64,000 nt of DNA from Amycolatopsis pittospori (GCF_013870525.1 NZ_JACBXD010000002.1:1-64000); one strand, 5' to 3'. Positions 9,413 through 18,360 are shown, numbered from the stretch's first letter. Notes: a model not told the origin generated them from the letters alone. Program-made: numbers and translations.

Positions 9413-10066
9413 ATGCGCATCCGAGGTCTCCTCACCGCCCTGCTCTGCGCGGCAGGGCTCATGGCGGTCGCCCCCGCCGCCGGCGCGGCACCCATCATCG
9501 ACGGCGAATACGCCCAGTCCGGCCCGTGGGCCGCCATGATCGAGCAGAACGGTGAGCAGTGGTGCTCCGGCTCGATCATCAGCGCCCGCTGGGTACTCAC
9601 CGCCCAGCACTGCATCGACGAGCCCGGCGCCGACTACTCCGTCCGAGTGGGCGACGTCGACCACCGATCCGGTACCTACGCGGTGGTCAGCGACATCTAC
9701 ACGCCGTCCAGCGGCGCCGACATCGCGCTCCTGCGGCTCGACCGTTCGGTCAGCACGACTTACGCCTCCCTCGGCACCACCGTCGCCTCCGGTGACACCG
9801 AATACGTGTACGGCTGGGGTTACAACGAAGACGGCGATCTGCAGCGCTATCTCAAGGTCGCCCGGATGACCGTGACCAGTGTCGGGAGTGGACTGATCAA
9901 GGCGAGCCGGGGCAACGGCCTGACCAACGGCGGCGACTCGGGCGGACCGGTGTTCGTCGGCGGCAAGCAGGTCGGCGTGCACATCGCCGGCAACAAGGTG
10001 GACAGCTCGACGCATACCAGCATCGCGTCGAACCGCACCTGGATCCGCGACACCTCGGGCGTCTAG
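9413..10066 (+). CDS. secreted trypsin-like serine protease (S1)
   Basis: 217 residues: signal peptide (1-about 26, cleaved after AGA), then a mature chain starting close to APIIDGEY. The triad is complete: His66 in TAQHC, Asp103 in GADIALL and Ser176 in GGDSGGP. It is a compact S1A protease with one obvious disulfide (Cys51-Cys67) and no pro-region. ggaagg lies 6 bases before the ATG. The downstream HTH gene begins 5 bases after the stop, so they are co-transcribed. The substrate is unknown. Confidence 0.9.
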   Translation: MRIRGLLTALLCAAGLMAVAPAAGAAPIIDGEYAQSGPWAAMIEQNGEQWCSGSIISARWVLTAQHCIDEPGADYSVRVGDVDHRSGTYAVVSDIYTPSSGADIALLRLDRSVSTTYASLGTTVASGDTEYVYGWGYNEDGDLQRYLKVARMTVTSVGSGLIKASRGNGLTNGGDSGGPVFVGGKQVGVHIAGNKVDSSTHTSIASNRTWIRDTSGV

Positions 10067-10071
10067 CCCCG

Positions 10072-11061
10072 GTGACTCCCTCGGACGGTCTCGGCGCGCA
10101 ACTGATCCGGCTCGGCCTCGGTGAGGTCGCCGCCGGGATCTACCGCCGGATGCTCGAAGGCGCGCCGGTGACCGCCGACGAACTCCTCAGGCGGCACGGC
10201 GACGCCGAGACCGTCCATCTGGCACTGAAGGAACTCGCCGACGCCGGGCTCGCGGTGTCGTCCGGAAAGGACGGCACCGAGTACCTTCCCGCGAATCCCA
10301 GCGAGGCCCTGTCCGCGCTGTCCACGCGGCGGCAGGCCGAACTGCACGACGCGCGGATCGCCGTCCAGACCGCGTACCGGACCTTCCGGCGCGCGCATTC
10401 GGGGATGCCGCACGCACAGGATCTCCTGGAAGTGGTCACCGGCGAAGCCATCGTCCCCCGGCTGCAGCATCTCGCCACCATGGTGCGACATCAGGTGCGC
10501 CGTCTCGATTCCCCGCCGTACTTCACCGGCGGGCACCGGAATCTCCTGGAGGAGGACCAGCTTCGGCGCGGGATCGGCTACCGATGTGTCTACAGTGGAG
10601 CGTCGCTCGGCGATCCCGGGTATTTCACCGGGAACATCCTGCCATGCCTGCGGGCCGGCGAGCAGGCACGCCTGTTGCCCGAACTCCCGGTGAAACTGAC
10701 CCTCTTCGACGACCGGGCGGCCACCATCGCGCTGACCATCCGGGAGGCCGACCGCAACCAGTCGATCGTCATCGTGCGACCCTGCAGCCTGTTTTCCGCG
10801 CTGGAGGGCCTGTTCGAGACGTCGTGGGCGGCGGCGCTCCCGCTCGATCAGCACGGACGGACGTCCGGGCAGCCGATCCGGCCGATCGAGCGGGAGCTGC
10901 TGATCCTGCTCGCCGCCGGGCGCAAGGACGACGAGATCGCCGCCGAACTCGGGGTCAGCAGGCGGACCCTGTTCCGCTACCTCGAAACCCTGATGGACCG
11001 CGCCGGTGTCTCCAGCCGGTTCCAGCTGGGGGTGTTCGCCGCCCACAACGAGTGGCTCTGA
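10072..11061 (+). CDS. LuxR-type helix-turn-helix regulator with TrmB/DprA-like N-terminal HTH
   Basis: 329 residues starting from GTG five bases after the protease stop, with no clear ribosome site, suggesting translational coupling. The N-terminal ~75 residues form a winged-helix-like segment (IYRRMLEGAPVTADELLRR). The middle is a PLD-like/effector domain, and the last ~65 residues are a LuxR-type HTH (ERELLILLAAGRKDDEIAAELGVSRRTLFRYLETLM). Actinomycetes encode many such orphan regulators, often beside secreted products. Whether it regulates the protease is inference. Confidence 0.8.
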   Translation: MTPSDGLGAQLIRLGLGEVAAGIYRRMLEGAPVTADELLRRHGDAETVHLALKELADAGLAVSSGKDGTEYLPANPSEALSALSTRRQAELHDARIAVQTAYRTFRRAHSGMPHAQDLLEVVTGEAIVPRLQHLATMVRHQVRRLDSPPYFTGGHRNLLEEDQLRRGIGYRCVYSGASLGDPGYFTGNILPCLRAGEQARLLPELPVKLTLFDDRAATIALTIREADRNQSIVIVRPCSLFSALEGLFETSWAAALPLDQHGRTSGQPIRPIERELLILLAAGRKDDEIAAELGVSRRTLFRYLETLMDRAGVSSRFQLGVFAAHNEWL

Positions 11062-11190
11062 ACCCGGCGGCGCGGGTTGCGTGCGTGTGGCACATCACAC
11101 TCTCACTGCACCCGCGCCACCAGGTGGCCGTCTTTCCCCATGAGAACACTTTCGGTGAAAAGTTCACCGAGGGAGTTGGAGGGAGAGATC

Positions 11191-11835
11191 ATGAACCGCA
11201 CAGGCATCGTCCGTACCGCGGCCGTCACCGGCATCACCGCCGCGCTGAGCCTCGCCACCATCGTCCCCGCCCTGGCCGCCCCGGTCACCACGGTCGCGGA
11301 CCTGGACGGCGACGGCGAGATCGAGACGGTCAACGTCCAGCAGGCCGGGGACGACCAGGTGATCTCGGCGACCGTGAACGGGACCTTCACCTCGATCCAC
11401 GTTCCCGCCGACACCCAGGCCGGGATCCAGGCCCCGCGGGTGGCCGACCTGAACGGTGACGGGCGGGCGGAACTGATCGTCACCCAGTCGGTGGGGGCCA
11501 ACACCACGTTCTTCACCGCGCTGCACTTCGACGGCCGCAACCTGAGCCAGGTCGTCGGCGCGGACGACAAGCCCTACTCGGTCGCCGAAGGTGGTGGCGT
11601 CGCCGCCCACCTCGGCTACGGCTGCACCGCCGTCGGCGGCGGCCGCACCTTCGAGACCGTCGCCTCCGAGGCCGACAACGTCGGCGCACCGGCCGAGCAG
11701 TTGACGTACTCCGGCAGCCGCACCGTCTACACCTTGCGCGACGGCGCCCTGAGCGTGGAGAAGACCATCCCGATCACCAGCCGGCCGGCGAACGACCCGC
11801 TGCTCGTCGTGGACCCGGCGACCTGCGACGCCTGA
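11191..11835 (+). CDS. secreted FG-GAP / VCBS-repeat protein
   Basis: 214 residues with a signal peptide (about 1-30) and two calcium-binding-like blade segments, TTVADLDGDGEIETV and PRVADLNGDGRAELIV, of the FG-GAP/VCBS propeller type. Only part of a propeller is present, so it may oligomerise or be a short variant. A strong ggaggga ribosome site precedes the ATG. It sits downstream of the protease/LuxR pair and ends at a strong terminator. No enzymatic motif is visible. Confidence 0.75.
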   Translation: MNRTGIVRTAAVTGITAALSLATIVPALAAPVTTVADLDGDGEIETVNVQQAGDDQVISATVNGTFTSIHVPADTQAGIQAPRVADLNGDGRAELIVTQSVGANTTFFTALHFDGRNLSQVVGADDKPYSVAEGGGVAAHLGYGCTAVGGGRTFETVASEADNVGAPAEQLTYSGSRTVYTLRDGALSVEKTIPITSRPANDPLLVVDPATCDA

Positions 11836-11842
11836 CGCGCGG

Positions 11843-11879
11843 AAAACGGGCCCGGCCGATCTTCGGCCGGGCCCGTTTC
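11843..11879 (+). terminator. strong terminator after FG-GAP gene
   Basis: Perfect 16-bp arms (11844-11859 and 11863-11878) with a 3-base loop. The upstream arm starts with aaa and the downstream arm ends in ttt. Confidence 0.85.
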
Positions 11880-11977
11880 GCCGTCACTCTCACTCGGATG
11901 GGGTCACCCGGACAGGCCGCCCCCGCTGCGCCGATCGCCCGGACAGCGGAAGGTGATCTTGAAAGGAGGGCGGAATC

Positions 11978-12109
11978 ATGGGCAATCACCGACAGCACAA
12001 CGGCACCGCGACGCTCCGGATCGCCACCGCGGGACTCCGTGTCTGCGCGGTCGTCGTCGCGGTCGCCGCGTGCGCCTGGCTCGCGCTCTGGCTCGCGTTC
12101 ACCCTCTGA
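11978..12109 (+). CDS. small single-pass membrane protein, 43 residues
   Basis: A short gene with a near-perfect ribosome site (aaaggaggg, 7 bases before ATG 11978). The N-terminal half is polar/basic (MGNHRQHNGTATLRIATAG) and the C-terminal half is one hydrophobic helix (VCAVVVAVAACAWLALWLAF), ending Thr-Leu. It is convergent with a proline-rich small gene 11 bases away. I do not recognise a family; the strong translation signal is the main evidence that it is real. Confidence 0.6.
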   Translation: MGNHRQHNGTATLRIATAGLRVCAVVVAVAACAWLALWLAFTL

Positions 12110-12120
12110 CCCGTTCCGGC

Positions 12121-12315
12121 TCAGGCCCCGGGCGGAACCGTCCCCGGCGCGGGATCCGGCGGTCCGTCGGGATCGGGCAGCCGCCCCGGATCCGGGACCG
12201 GCTCGGGGATTCCCGGGTCCGGAACCGGCTCGGGAATGCCGGGTTCGGGCACGCCCGGATCGGGCGGCATGGGGTTCGGCGGCGCCGGCGGGGCGGTCAT
12301 TCGGGTACTCGTCAT
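12121..12315 (-). CDS. small proline-rich repeat protein, 64 residues
   Basis: Almost entirely Pro/Gly/Asp/Glu with tandem PGIPEPVPDP units, encoded by tandem DNA repeats between about 12180 and 12260. There is no signal peptide or membrane segment. aggaggtag lies 5 bases upstream of the ATG at 12313-12315, one of the best ribosome sites in the window. The protein is likely extended and disordered. Function unknown; it could be a spacer or interaction peptide, possibly paired with the small convergent membrane protein. Confidence 0.6.
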   Translation of the reverse strand: MTSTRMTAPPAPPNPMPPDPGVPEPGIPEPVPDPGIPEPVPDPGRLPDPDGPPDPAPGTVPPGA

Positions 12316-12370
12316 CGGACTACCTCCTGATCATCCGGCTACCCGACCGGCCACCGCGCGAAACCCGTCG

Positions 12371-13123
12371 TTAGGCCGTATGGGTGGCGATCCAGTCCGC
12401 GATGACGTCGGCACGGGAGGTCGTCTCGATCCCGGCGTGCGGGCATCCCGGACCGGTCGCTTCGATGGAGACCAGGCTCCCGCCCTTGTCTTCGGGCACG
12501 AAGTACGGCGCGCCGGAATCGAACGTGCACGCACTGGTCGTGATCTGCGGTGACGCGCCGCGGACGCCCGCCGTGGTCGGAGCCACCGTCGCCACATGGA
12601 CGGTGCCTTGCTGCATCCGAGTCGCCGGAGCCGGGTTCGTGCCGGTCAGGCTGCCCCACCCCGCCAGTGTCAGCTGCTGGCCGACCTTCGGGACCACGCG
12701 ATTCACCTTCATCGGCGGCACCGTGGTCACCGGGGTGTCCAGCTTGAGGAGGGCGACGTCGTTTTCCTTCGCCTGCAGCACTTCGGTCGCCTTGCGGGCC
12801 ACACCCGATTCGGTCGCCTCGTCGACCAGCCCCAGCGTCACCGTCGTCGGATAGGGCATCTTGCCCGAGACGCGCTTGCGGTGCGCGTCGTGGAAGCAGT
12901 GCCCGGTGGTGATGACCCAGCTTGGCGCGACCAGCGCCCCCGTGCAGTAACTGCTGTAGGTCGAACCGTCCGGACGGGGGATCTTCGTCATCGCGATCTT
13001 CGCGACGAACCCGAACTGCCCTGGTGGGACGTCGGAGCCGTGGGCCACGTCCGGCGCCGCGAGCGCGGCCGGAGCGGTGGTGATGGTCAGGACAGCAGCG
13101 GCCAGCAGGGCGCGCAGACGCAA
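12371..13123 (-). CDS. secreted trypsin-like serine protease (S1)
   Basis: 250 residues with a signal peptide (1-about 23). Triad: His75 (TTGHC), Asp122 (ENDVALL) and Ser203 in FDSGAP, where the usual GDSGGP has Phe for Gly and Ala for the second Gly, while the Ser and preceding Asp are kept. It should be active with an altered oxyanion neighbourhood. Disulfide candidates are Cys60-Cys76 and Cys199-Cys227. It is a different subfamily from the protease at 9413. It lies 55 bases from the proline-rich gene on the same strand. Confidence 0.88.
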   Translation of the reverse strand: MRLRALLAAAVLTITTAPAALAAPDVAHGSDVPPGQFGFVAKIAMTKIPRPDGSTYSSYCTGALVAPSWVITTGHCFHDAHRKRVSGKMPYPTTVTLGLVDEATESGVARKATEVLQAKENDVALLKLDTPVTTVPPMKVNRVVPKVGQQLTLAGWGSLTGTNPAPATRMQQGTVHVATVAPTTAGVRGASPQITTSACTFDSGAPYFVPEDKGGSLVSIEATGPGCPHAGIETTSRADVIADWIATHTA

Positions 13124-13197
13124 TTTCTTACCCTTCGTCGATGAGGTGATCCGAGGCTAGGACCCCCGCCCGACAAGGGGAATTCCCCGACCAGGTG

Positions 13198-14172
13198 TCA
13201 CCCGATGGCACGCTCCGCGCCGGCGCGTTCGCCGCGACGGGCGAGCCAGTGACGGTAGGCCTGACTGCCGTCGGTGTCGGCCCGGTAAGCGGCTTCGGCC
13301 GCGTCGAGCAGGACGTCGGTGCTCCTCCCGAACGCGCCGTCGGCGCGCCAGGCGACGAGGTACCGCATCCACAAGGGGTCCCCGGCGAGCGGCCGGATCG
13401 CGATCCCGGCCGTCGCGGGAAAGGTGACCTGGCAAGGGGAAATCGCCCGCCCGGCGGCGATCAGGCGTTGCAGCGGACGGAGTTCGGTACTGCGGTGGGC
13501 GACCTGGGGCCGGAATCCCACCCGCGCACAAGCCTCCTCGAAACACTCCGGCCAGCCGGCGCCGTCGGAGGGCCCGAGTACCCAGCGCTCGCCCGCGAGA
13601 TCGCCGAGGTCGATCTCGGTGCCGGCGGCGGCCGGATGATCGGCGGCGAGCGCCACGAACACCGGCTGCACCGCCAGCGGCCGCATCGCCACACCCGTCG
13701 TCGCGCGCAGGACGTAACCGGGATAGTCGGCCACCACGGCGGCGTCGAGTTGCCCGCCCGCCACGAGATCCAACAACCGTCGCGGCGAGAATTCCGTCGT
13801 CACCGACACCGCGTGAGCCCGGTCCGGACCACCGAGCCGATCGGCCAGTTCGACCACCATCGAGCCGCCGATCCCGCCCAGTGCGACCGGACGCGCCGAA
13901 CCGTCGGCCAGCCATCGCGCCGCGTCGCGGTGCATCGTGTCCGCCGCGGCGAGAACGTCCCGCGCCCGGGAGAGCACGCACTCGCCGAACGCCGTGGGAA
14001 CGACGCCGTCACGGCTGCGGAGGAACAGGGTTCCGCCGAACGCGCGCTCGATCCGCTGCAGTGAAGCGGTCAGCGCCGGCTGGGTGCTGCCGATCCCGGT
14101 CGCCGCACGGGTGATGCTGCCCGCGTCGGCGACGGCGCACACCACGCGCAGATGACGTAACTCGACGTCCAT
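13198..14172 (-). CDS. LysR-family transcriptional regulator
   Basis: 324 residues: LysR HTH at residues 1-65 (MDVELRHLRVVCAVADAGSITRAA, then STQPALTASLQRIERAFGG), followed by a periplasmic-binding-like effector domain. A C-terminal tail of about 20 charged residues follows. It is divergent from the secreted M64 metallopeptidase 93 bases away, which is a plausible target. The ATG at 14170-14172 is the natural LysR start. Confidence 0.85.
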   Translation of the reverse strand: MDVELRHLRVVCAVADAGSITRAATGIGSTQPALTASLQRIERAFGGTLFLRSRDGVVPTAFGECVLSRARDVLAAADTMHRDAARWLADGSARPVALGGIGGSMVVELADRLGGPDRAHAVSVTTEFSPRRLLDLVAGGQLDAAVVADYPGYVLRATTGVAMRPLAVQPVFVALAADHPAAAGTEIDLGDLAGERWVLGPSDGAGWPECFEEACARVGFRPQVAHRSTELRPLQRLIAAGRAISPCQVTFPATAGIAIRPLAGDPLWMRYLVAWRADGAFGRSTDVLLDAAEAAYRADTDGSQAYRHWLARRGERAGAERAIG

Positions 14173-14265
14173 CACTCGGACCTTATGGCCACTTGGGATC
14201 TGCCGGAAGCCGTCGAAAGTCGGGATCGTTTCGCGTACTCCCCTCCCCCCGTTCAAGGAGTACAC

Positions 14266-15216
14266 ATGCGACGCGCAGGTCTCCTGTTCGCATTCACCGG
14301 GATCCTCTTGGCAGGTTTCGTTCCCGCGACGGCTTCGGCCGCTCCCGGGTTCACGACGTCGATGGAGGCCTTCGAACCCGGTGGAACCATCAGCCGAGTC
14401 AACGTGAACCGGCCCTCGTCGGACAGAAGCGCGGCGCCGCAGCGCATCGCGAACGCCGCCAAGGTGACCCCCATCGAGACCAACGGCCCCAGCGAAAGCA
14501 CCTTCGATCTCGTCTTCGTCGGTGACGGCTACACGTCCACTCAAATGAGCACGTATTCGCAGCATGTCCGCTCCAGCATCGCGGCACTGTTCGCGATCGA
14601 GCCGTACAAGAGCTACCGCAAGCAGTTCAACCTCTGGCAGGTCGACGTCGTCTCCGCCGAATCCGGCGTCACCAACGACCCGACCCAGGGGGTGCGCCGC
14701 AACACCGCGCTGGGCGCGTACTTCTGGTGCGGCGGCATCGAACGGCTCTTGTGCGTCAACGAAACCAAGGCGAAGCAGTACGCCGCTGCCGTATCCGACG
14801 TCGACCAGGTCATCGCACTGGCGAACACCACCAAGTACGGCGGCGCGGGCGGCGGGGTCGCGACCTCGTCCGGCGGCAACGCCCAGGCCAGCCAGATCGT
14901 CGCGCACGAACTCGGCCACTCGATCGGCGGCCTGGCCGACGAATACGACTACGGCACCTGCGACACCCGCGAACCCCGCGAGCCCAACGCGTCCGCCCTC
15001 ACCGCCGCGCAGATGCGGGAGCGCAAGGCCAAATGGCACGCCTGGCTCGGCAAACCCTCTCCCGACGGCGGTACCGTCGGCGCCTTCGAGGGTTCCCGCT
15101 ACTGCAAGACCGGGATGTACCGCCCCAGCGTGAACTCCCTCATGCGCACCCTGGGGCAGCCCTTCAACCCGCCGAGCACCGAAGCGATGATCGCCGCCTT
15201 CAACCGCGAAGGCTAA
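14266..15216 (+). CDS. secreted M64 (IgA-peptidase-type) metallopeptidase
   Basis: 316 residues with a signal peptide (about 1-25). The zinc motif HELGHSIGGLADEY begins at His214; the HExGH plus the trailing GLADEY is the M64 signature. An earlier FDLVFVGDGYT segment is also typical of the family. Secreted peptidase, substrate unknown. aaggag precedes the ATG by 5 bases. Its last 4 bases overlap the convergent SRPBCC gene. Confidence 0.88.
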   Translation: MRRAGLLFAFTGILLAGFVPATASAAPGFTTSMEAFEPGGTISRVNVNRPSSDRSAAPQRIANAAKVTPIETNGPSESTFDLVFVGDGYTSTQMSTYSQHVRSSIAALFAIEPYKSYRKQFNLWQVDVVSAESGVTNDPTQGVRRNTALGAYFWCGGIERLLCVNETKAKQYAAAVSDVDQVIALANTTKYGGAGGGVATSSGGNAQASQIVAHELGHSIGGLADEYDYGTCDTREPREPNASALTAAQMRERKAKWHAWLGKPSPDGGTVGAFEGSRYCKTGMYRPSVNSLMRTLGQPFNPPSTEAMIAAFNREG

Positions 15217-15659
15217 GTGGTACCGGGCTTGCCGGCATGGTCGGCGAGCCCGGTCGCCATATCCCGCATGAAGCGGCGGAGGTACCACTGGAAGAACCAG
15301 CCCATCCCGCGGCGGGCCCGGTACGTCCCATGCCAGCGGATCGACGTCCCTCCGCCGGGCGTCTCCCGGAGTTCGATCGCGGCCGTGTAGTCGGCCATCG
15401 AGGGGTTCTCCACGCCTTCGTAGGCGAAGCGGCGTTCGGGTTCGAGCGCGGTGATCCGCTCCTTGGTGACGACCTTGCCGGTACGGAAAGCGCGGGTCGC
15501 TCCGACGGTGTCGCGGCCGTCGGCGGAAAGTCCCTGCGAGGCGGCGGTTTCCAGCGCGTCCACCCGCGACCAGACGGGCCAGCGGCGGGCGTCGAGCAGT
15601 AACGCCCAGACCGCGGCCGGTGGCGCCGCCGTCTCGGCGATGACGTCGTAAGACTGCAT
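15213..15659 (-). CDS. SRPBCC (polyketide cyclase / START-like) family protein
   Basis: 148 residues with the hydrophobic-pocket fold: ETAAPPAAVWALLLDARRWPVWS at the N-terminus is the standard SRPBCC opening, and a long amphipathic C-terminal helix ends the protein. It binds or processes a small hydrophobic ligand in known relatives; the ligand is not predictable. It precedes an AraC gene on the same strand by 73 bases, which may be its upstream regulator. Confidence 0.8.
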   Translation of the reverse strand: MQSYDVIAETAAPPAAVWALLLDARRWPVWSRVDALETAASQGLSADGRDTVGATRAFRTGKVVTKERITALEPERRFAYEGVENPSMADYTAAIELRETPGGGTSIRWHGTYRARRGMGWFFQWYLRRFMRDMATGLADHAGKPGTT

Positions 15660-15732
15660 TCCTGAGCTCTTCACGCTTGAAACGTAGGAGCGGATCGCCG
15701 GGACGCCCATACGTGAGATTGCCGGCTGCCGA

Positions 15733-16623
15733 TCAGGAATTGCGGTACTCCGAGGGGCGCGATCCGGTATGCCGCAGGAACGCGGCCGACAACGCGCCGG
15801 GAGTGGAGAATCCGCAGCGCGGCGCGATCTGGGCGATCGGCAGGTCGGTGTCGCGCAACAGCCGTCGCGCCTCCTCGATCCGGAGCCGCGCGAGAAAGCG
15901 ATGCGGCGTCTCCCCGGTCTTTTCCTTGAAGACCCGGAGGAAATGGAAGACGCTCAGATGCACCGCGCCGGCGATGTCGGCCAGCCCCAACGGCTCCGCC
16001 AGCCGCTCGCGCATCAGCGCGACCGCCTCCCGGACTCGGACGTCCTCCCGTGACGGCCTCGGCGGGGACGGCTTCAGCGCGTGGCGCGTGAGCAGGTGCA
16101 CGGTCAGGAAGGCGGCCGCGGATTCGGCGTAAAGATCGTCTTCCTCCTCCGCTAGCCCGACCGCGCGGACCATCTCCTCGATCAGTGGGTCTCCCCCGGC
16201 CACCGAGTCCGCCATCGCCTCGTAGTCCACCTCGCGACCGCCCAACCGAGCGGCGATCGCGTCGACCGTGGTGCCCGGAATGTGCACCTGCAGGCTGCGC
16301 ATCGCCCCGTCCCCGCGATATCGGCGGAGCCAAGGCCTGCCGGGGACCGCCATCTCGAGTCGCCCCGGGACCCACTGATGACGGTTCCACCGGCCCTCAC
16401 CGCGCGTCTCCATCACCGCCCACCCCGCCACCGGGAGGATCAGATGCAGATCCGCCGTCGCGGGCAAGGCCATCTCGTCGACGACCGGGACATGCTCGAA
16501 ACGCTGGACCAGCAACGATTCCCAGCCGGAATCCGACCAGCTGCACGAGGTCCGCCGCACGAACCGGGCCATGTCGAAACCGGAGTAGGGCTGAAGGTCG
16601 AACCGCTCGGAGTCGAACACCAC
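15733..16623 (-). CDS. AraC-family transcriptional regulator
   Basis: 296 residues. An N-terminal sensor domain (about 1-180) is followed by an AraC HTH pair (about 195-295) with LADIAGAVHLSVFHFLRVFKEKTGETPHRFL and the closing RPSEYR. Start GTG 16621-16623. It lies 10 bases after the LLM oxidoreductase gene on the same strand, so the order is LLM, AraC, SRPBCC in one possible transcription unit. Confidence 0.85.
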   Translation of the reverse strand: MVFDSERFDLQPYSGFDMARFVRRTSCSWSDSGWESLLVQRFEHVPVVDEMALPATADLHLILPVAGWAVMETRGEGRWNRHQWVPGRLEMAVPGRPWLRRYRGDGAMRSLQVHIPGTTVDAIAARLGGREVDYEAMADSVAGGDPLIEEMVRAVGLAEEEDDLYAESAAAFLTVHLLTRHALKPSPPRPSREDVRVREAVALMRERLAEPLGLADIAGAVHLSVFHFLRVFKEKTGETPHRFLARLRIEEARRLLRDTDLPIAQIAPRCGFSTPGALSAAFLRHTGSRPSEYRNS

Positions 16624-16633
16624 GAGATCGAGG

Positions 16634-17692
16634 CTAGCGCGAGAGGAGTTCCTTCACCCGCGGGATGACCTCCTCGCCGTACAGCCGGATCGACTCCATC
16701 CGCTGTTCGTGCGGAAGGGCGCCGGCACCGTACTTGAGCTGGAAGCGCGACAACCCGAGAGTCGTTACCGCCCAAGCGATCTTCTGGGCGACGGTCTCCG
16801 GCGAGCCGACGAACAGCGCTCCGCGCGGTCCCGCCATGGCGTCGTAGTCGGCACGGGACATCGGACCCCAGCCACGCTCGGCGCCGATCTTGGCGAAGGC
16901 GGCCTGGTGATGCGGGAAGTGCTGCGCCACCGCGAGTTCGTCGGTCGCGGCGACGTGGCCCGGGCTGTGCATGGAGATCGGCAGTTCGCCGTGTCCCGCC
17001 TCCTTCAAGGCGCGCCGGTACAGGTCGGCCAGCGGCGTGAACCGCTCGGGCGAGCCGCCGATCACCGCCATCACCAGGGGCAGCCCGTACGCGGCCGCCC
17101 GGACGACGGACTGCGGGGTGCCACCGACGCCGACCCAGGCGGGCAGACGGCCCGATTCGGTGACCGGGAAGGCTTGCGCGCCGTCCAGCGCGGGACGGAC
17201 GGTCCCGGTCCAGGTGACCGGTTTCTCCTTCTGCAGATGCGTGAACAGGTCGAGCTTCTCGGCGAAGAGTTCCTCGTAGTCGTCCAGCGAGTAGCCGAAC
17301 AACGGGAACGACTCGGTGAACGAGCCCCGGCCGAGCGTGACCTCCGCACGGCCTTGGGAGAGGGCGTCCAGCGTCGCGAACCGCTCGTACACCCGCACCG
17401 GATCGTCCGAGCTGAGGACCGTGACCGCCGTGCCCAGCCGGATCCGTTCGGTCCGGCCCGCGATCGCGGCCAGCACGACGTCCGGCGAGGACACCGCCAT
17501 CTCCGCACGGTGGTGCTCGCCGACCCCGAAGTAGTCGACGCCGACCTGGTCGGCCAGCACACCCTCGGCCGCGACCTGACGGATCGCCTCGGCCTGGCTC
17601 ACCGGCTGGCCGTCAGCACCGTTCTCCACGTCTCCGAAGGTGTCCAGGCCGAAAGTCGGCTCCTGCCGCGTGCCCAGGATCTCGTAACCCAT
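16634..17692 (-). CDS. LLM-class flavin-dependent oxidoreductase
   Basis: 352-residue luciferase-like TIM-barrel monooxygenase. Segments: VGVDYFGVGEHHRAEMAVSSP near the N-terminus, LGTAVTVLSSDDPVRVYE, and VTLGRGSFTESFPLFGY. These enzymes use FMNH2 or F420. gagggag lies 6 bases before the ATG at 17690-17692, preferred over the start 5 codons upstream. A palindromic ttgaacgctcaa at 17712-17723 may be a MarR-type operator for this unit. Confidence 0.87.
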   Translation of the reverse strand: MGYEILGTRQEPTFGLDTFGDVENGADGQPVSQAEAIRQVAAEGVLADQVGVDYFGVGEHHRAEMAVSSPDVVLAAIAGRTERIRLGTAVTVLSSDDPVRVYERFATLDALSQGRAEVTLGRGSFTESFPLFGYSLDDYEELFAEKLDLFTHLQKEKPVTWTGTVRPALDGAQAFPVTESGRLPAWVGVGGTPQSVVRAAAYGLPLVMAVIGGSPERFTPLADLYRRALKEAGHGELPISMHSPGHVAATDELAVAQHFPHHQAAFAKIGAERGWGPMSRADYDAMAGPRGALFVGSPETVAQKIAWAVTTLGLSRFQLKYGAGALPHEQRMESIRLYGEEVIPRVKELLSR

Positions 17693-17711
17693 GTCCAACT
17701 CCCTCAAGTAG

Positions 17712-17723
17712 TTGAACGCTCAA
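17712..17723. promoter_or_regulatory. possible MarR-type operator
   Basis: ttgaacgctcaa: arms ttga/tcaa around a 4-base centre, 20 bases upstream of the LLM start codon. It resembles MarR half-sites; no MarR gene is adjacent. Confidence 0.3.
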
Positions 17724-17739
17724 ACGTCGCTCTCGTCGA

Positions 17740-18360
17740 TCATATTCCGGCGATGTCGCGCGCCAGTTGCCGCGCCTCCGGCAGGGTGAACTGCCCGCTG
17801 ATCTGGGTTTCCCCGCCGACGATCGCCGACTGGACCATCGGCGCGGTCAGGACCCGGCTCTTCAGCACCATCGCGACCTGCTTGCCGATGTTCGCCGCGG
17901 TCCAGTCGGCCCACGTCCGGGAACCCGCGTCCGTGAAGCTGAGGTTGATGATGGAGCGCCCCGACGTCTGATCGAGTTGGGCGGTCGCCTTGGCGAGGTC
18001 GGCGCCGGTCAGGAAGGCCGGACCGAGCACGTACTTCGTGCCATTCACGCGGTCACAGCTGACCAACGGGAGCGCCGGATCGTCACGGCCGTCCAAGGGA
18101 TCCGGCCCCTGCGCGCAGTCCAGCGCCGCCGCGGCGGCCTGCTGCTCGGCGGGGTCCGCGCTCTGCCGATTCCCCGCCGTGGCGGTCGCCGGCCCGGGCG
18201 GCAGTTCGGTCAGGACCGGCCGGAACCGCAGCCGCGAGGGGTCTTTGACGACGAAGCCGTCGGCGTCGGCATCGGCCTGGCCGGAAACCTCGGCCTGACA
18301 TCCGGTGATACCGACAAGGACAAGGGCAACCACCACGAGGAGGATTCGCACGGAGGTCAT
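17740..18360 (-). CDS. lipoprotein with a SecD P1-head-like domain
   Basis: 206 residues with a lipoprotein signal (hydrophobic helix ending LVGITGC, lipid-anchored Cys about residue 21). The C-terminal part (about 100-206) has the SecDF P1 head-subdomain pattern, including GADLAKATAQLDQ, SIINLSFTDAG and AIVGGETQISGQFTLPEARQLA. In SecD this head is one domain of a 12-helix export protein; here it stands alone on a lipid anchor. It is divergent from the GH84 gene. Function unknown. Confidence 0.75.
   Translation of the reverse strand: MTSVRILLVVVALVLVGITGCQAEVSGQADADADGFVVKDPSRLRFRPVLTELPPGPATATAGNRQSADPAEQQAAAAALDCAQGPDPLDGRDDPALPLVSCDRVNGTKYVLGPAFLTGADLAKATAQLDQTSGRSIINLSFTDAGSRTWADWTAANIGKQVAMVLKSRVLTAPMVQSAIVGGETQISGQFTLPEARQLARDIAGI

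Noticed and set aside
12180-12265. Tandem GC-rich repeats considered as a CRISPR or iteron array
   Set aside because: Units are short, contiguous and in frame with the Pro-rich small gene; no spacers and no cas or rep genes.
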